Shown here in pieces: positions 62,501 to 64,000 of a DNA stretch of 64,000 nucleotides. Source of the DNA: Nematostella vectensis (taxonomy: Eukaryota > Cnidaria > Anthozoa > Actiniaria > Edwardsiidae). The notes beneath the pieces are model-generated. The model saw only the letters and a list, made by a program, of their open reading frames with translations. It searched no databases and was not told the DNA's origin. The translations under genes were made by a program, and so were the position numbers. The stretch covers positions 7,315,070 to 7,379,069 of the forward strand of contig NC_064038.1 of NCBI RefSeq assembly GCF_932526225.1, read 5' to 3'. Position 1 is the stretch's first letter. Each line of letters starts with the position of its first letter.

Positions 62501-63871
62501 CCCCCCCCCCCCCAATATTTCGAGGCCTGCTACGGCCCTGACAAGGATTGGTGTCAGAGAACTACCCTACCCTACCCTCACATTTATACTTAGGGCAAGC
62601 AGCACGTCTGCCGTATAAAGGATTGGTGTCAGAGAACTACCCTACCCTACCCTCGTGTATACTTACCGCAATCACCACGTCTGCCATATTAGGGGAGTCC
62701 TCTGGCATCATCATCATGGCAATCTCTACCGCTGTTAGTTTTTCGTCCTTGTCGGTATCAGCAGCGGCGAATCGACGCTTTTCATTGAGTTTAGCTTTTT
62801 CCTGATCTCCGGTGGGCTCTGAAAGGTCGCCTGGGGAAACAAATAAAGACAATCTAAGGGCGCAAATAGAAGCTGAAGTCTCGAACAGCTTTAGCTTGCT
62901 TACCACTGTTGTAGCCGGACCTATTAGCATACTCGTCCCATGTGACACCGCCATCCATATTATTGTCGTACAGTTCCATTAGCTTTTTGCCTTCCTCCGC
63001 GAGACGAGCATCGATCATTGTCTTGATGTGGTCTTTCAGTTCCTGCTCGGTGATTTTCCGGTCCTTGTTGGTATCAATTTTCCTCAAAATACGACTATGA
63101 TTTAACAGAACAATAGCTAAAACTTGACTAAATAGCTTAATCATCATTATCATCGTCATAATCGTCCTCACCATCATAATCAACATCGTCATTATCGTCG
63201 CCATAATATAATGATCTATGACTTTTATTATCATCACCATCATCGTCATCTTAATGATTATCGACTTTTAGCGTCATGATTATCATAATCACCAACGCCA
63301 TCATATTGATCTAGAACTTTTATATATATCATCAGCTTCTTCTTAATCCTCATCATCGTCTTCATTACCATCATTATCAAATCATTATCATCATTATCAT
63401 CATCAACGTCATCATCATCATCGACGTCATCATAATCATCATTGTCATCACCATCGCCATCACAATGATCTATAGTTCTTATCATCAATATTGTGGGGGA
63501 GGAACCGACCTGCGTCCACTCAAATTACTATCAAACAGTAAGACATAGCTACAAGCCATTGTGTAGCGCGTGATATTGTACAGCGAGTGCAATAAGTTGT
63601 TTTTTTAGAGATTGTGCGACTCTATTGTGACATTTAGCCACATTAGCCACGCCATACCGCAGCTTGATCTTGCTTTCCATACTCCGAGAAACTTGTGGCA
63701 TGTTGCTAGCAGAGGAACCGTCACCACCACCACCAGCGCCACACATGCCTTGGCCAGGGCTAGAACTACCACCCCCGCAAGAGCCTCCTTCGTCCTTGGG
63801 TGGGGCACCGCACATGCCCTCTGAGGGGCCGCCACTTGGAGGGGCATCGCCACCACATGAACCGGCGTCCG
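59540..63871 (-). CDS. CREC-family ER calcium-binding protein, reticulocalbin/calumenin-like (5' exon missing)
   Basis: Visible exons in transcript order: 63658-63871, 62904-63094, 62667-62830, 62223-62283, 61667-61767, 60292-60360, 59540-59788; 348 residues plus stop, in frame. The protein ends in KDEL, an ER retrieval signal. Six EF-hand loops are spaced as in CREC proteins: DTNKDRKITEQE, DNNMDGGVTWDE, DTDKDEKLTAVE, DKDNDGKISKKE, DRDSSGFLEKDE and DTDMDGFLTEKE. The first and third lack the usual Gly at loop position 6. Family members bind calcium with low affinity in the secretory pathway and act as chaperone-like regulators. Two features are odd: a Gly/Ser/Cys-rich stretch of about 55 residues before the first EF-hand, and a charged Lys/Glu tail of about 55 residues before KDEL. 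The first exon, expected to hold a signal peptide, is beyond the right edge. The 63658 donor (gtatgg) is weak but gives the family sequence SKIKLRRILRKID. Confidence 0.9.
60640..61412. repeat. 26-bp minisatellite in a CREC intron
   Basis: About 29 units of ctcagccccaggatctaccg + taactg with variants (catctacc, gatttacc, tgatcag). Confidence 0.95.
61750..61950 (-). repeat. About 55-bp repeat seeded by a CREC splice acceptor
   Basis: The junction at 61767/61768 (plus strand gaaccagccc/ctgtggaaacg) recurs as ggacaagcca/ccgtggaaacg and ggactagcca/gtgtggaaacg, each followed by an aagcctttta-like stretch and a variable tail. Copies include about 10 nt of exon but have lost the acceptor AG. Confidence 0.8.
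62374..62540. mobile_element. 167-bp C-rich MITE in a CREC intron
   Basis: TIRs CAGGGCCGTAGCAGG / CCTGCTACGGCCCTG with a 5-bp flank duplication ACAAG (62369-62373 and 62541-62545). A C tract lies near the right end. No coding capacity. Confidence 0.8.
62541..62700. repeat. Duplicated segment covering a CREC splice donor
   Basis: The segment ggattggtgtcagagaacta ... cacgtctgcc occurs twice here (62545-62617 and 62618-62690), and a shorter copy (gcaagcagcacgtctgccat) lies near 62350. The last contains the true donor at 62667 (acttac on the plus strand). Confidence 0.75.
63125..63480. repeat. ATC/GAT trinucleotide-rich tract in a CREC intron
   Basis: Imperfect catcatcgtcat-type repeats. Met/Asp-rich open frames here are artefacts. 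Confidence 0.85.
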
Positions 63872-64000
63872 CTGAGGAGAGCATTTGTTTAAATAGAACG
63901 CTTTACTTCACTGTGGACTAACGCCAAAAATCTTCTCTTTTTTATAAAGACAATGATAAAGCGAATCTATCCGATAAACTTATACTAAATATTTTTTAAT

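Noticed and set aside
63258-63488. Asp-rich frame suggesting an acidic protein
   Set aside because: It is the GAT/ATC trinucleotide tract in a CREC intron.

Overview
This window is animal nuclear DNA: intron-rich genes with GT-AG splice sites, AATAAA signals, many MITEs, a LINE and many minisatellites. The protein types and repeat style suggest a cnidarian, most likely an anthozoan such as a sea anemone. That is an inference; no diagnostic marker is present.

Layout. Bases 1-18766 are a tandem array of about 113 units of roughly 157 bp, each carrying a minus-strand tRNA-Ser(GCT) gene or pseudogene. The array is probably cut by the left window edge and ends inside a broken unit. 19864-23240 (+) is a four-exon gene for a secreted GM2-activator-like lipid carrier. 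25519-42009 (+) is a complete 19-exon cytosolic threonyl-tRNA synthetase gene (720 aa), whose introns are swollen by minisatellites and MITEs. 42985-45728 (-) is a 5'-truncated CR1/L2-like LINE with a long open RT frame. 47016-57408 (-) is a ten-exon gene for a 638-aa single-pass membrane protein that I do not recognise: acidic/Ser-rich N-terminus, a possible beta-sandwich domain, a basic NLS-like cluster, a domain resembling one in bacterial and phage tail proteins, one TM segment and a Cys-containing C-terminal domain. 59540-63871 (-) is the 3' part of an ER calcium-binding CREC (reticulocalbin/calumenin-like) gene ending in KDEL; its first exon lies beyond the right edge.

All four gene models were assembled by hand and stay in frame across every junction (507, 2163, 1917 and 1049 nt). 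Three of the four products are household or secretory-pathway proteins (aminoacylation, lysosomal/secreted lipid binding, ER calcium binding). No operon-like or shared-pathway logic is evident beyond the tRNA-Ser array near a tRNA synthetase for a different amino acid.

The most striking pattern is that at least eight splice junctions in these four genes are the seeds of tandem repeats: the repeat unit contains the exon edge plus the splice site. In one intron of the membrane-protein gene (52446-52849) almost the whole intron consists of two such arrays, one grown from its donor and one from its acceptor. Their unit lengths are mostly multiples of three, which gives ladders of potential alternative splice sites.
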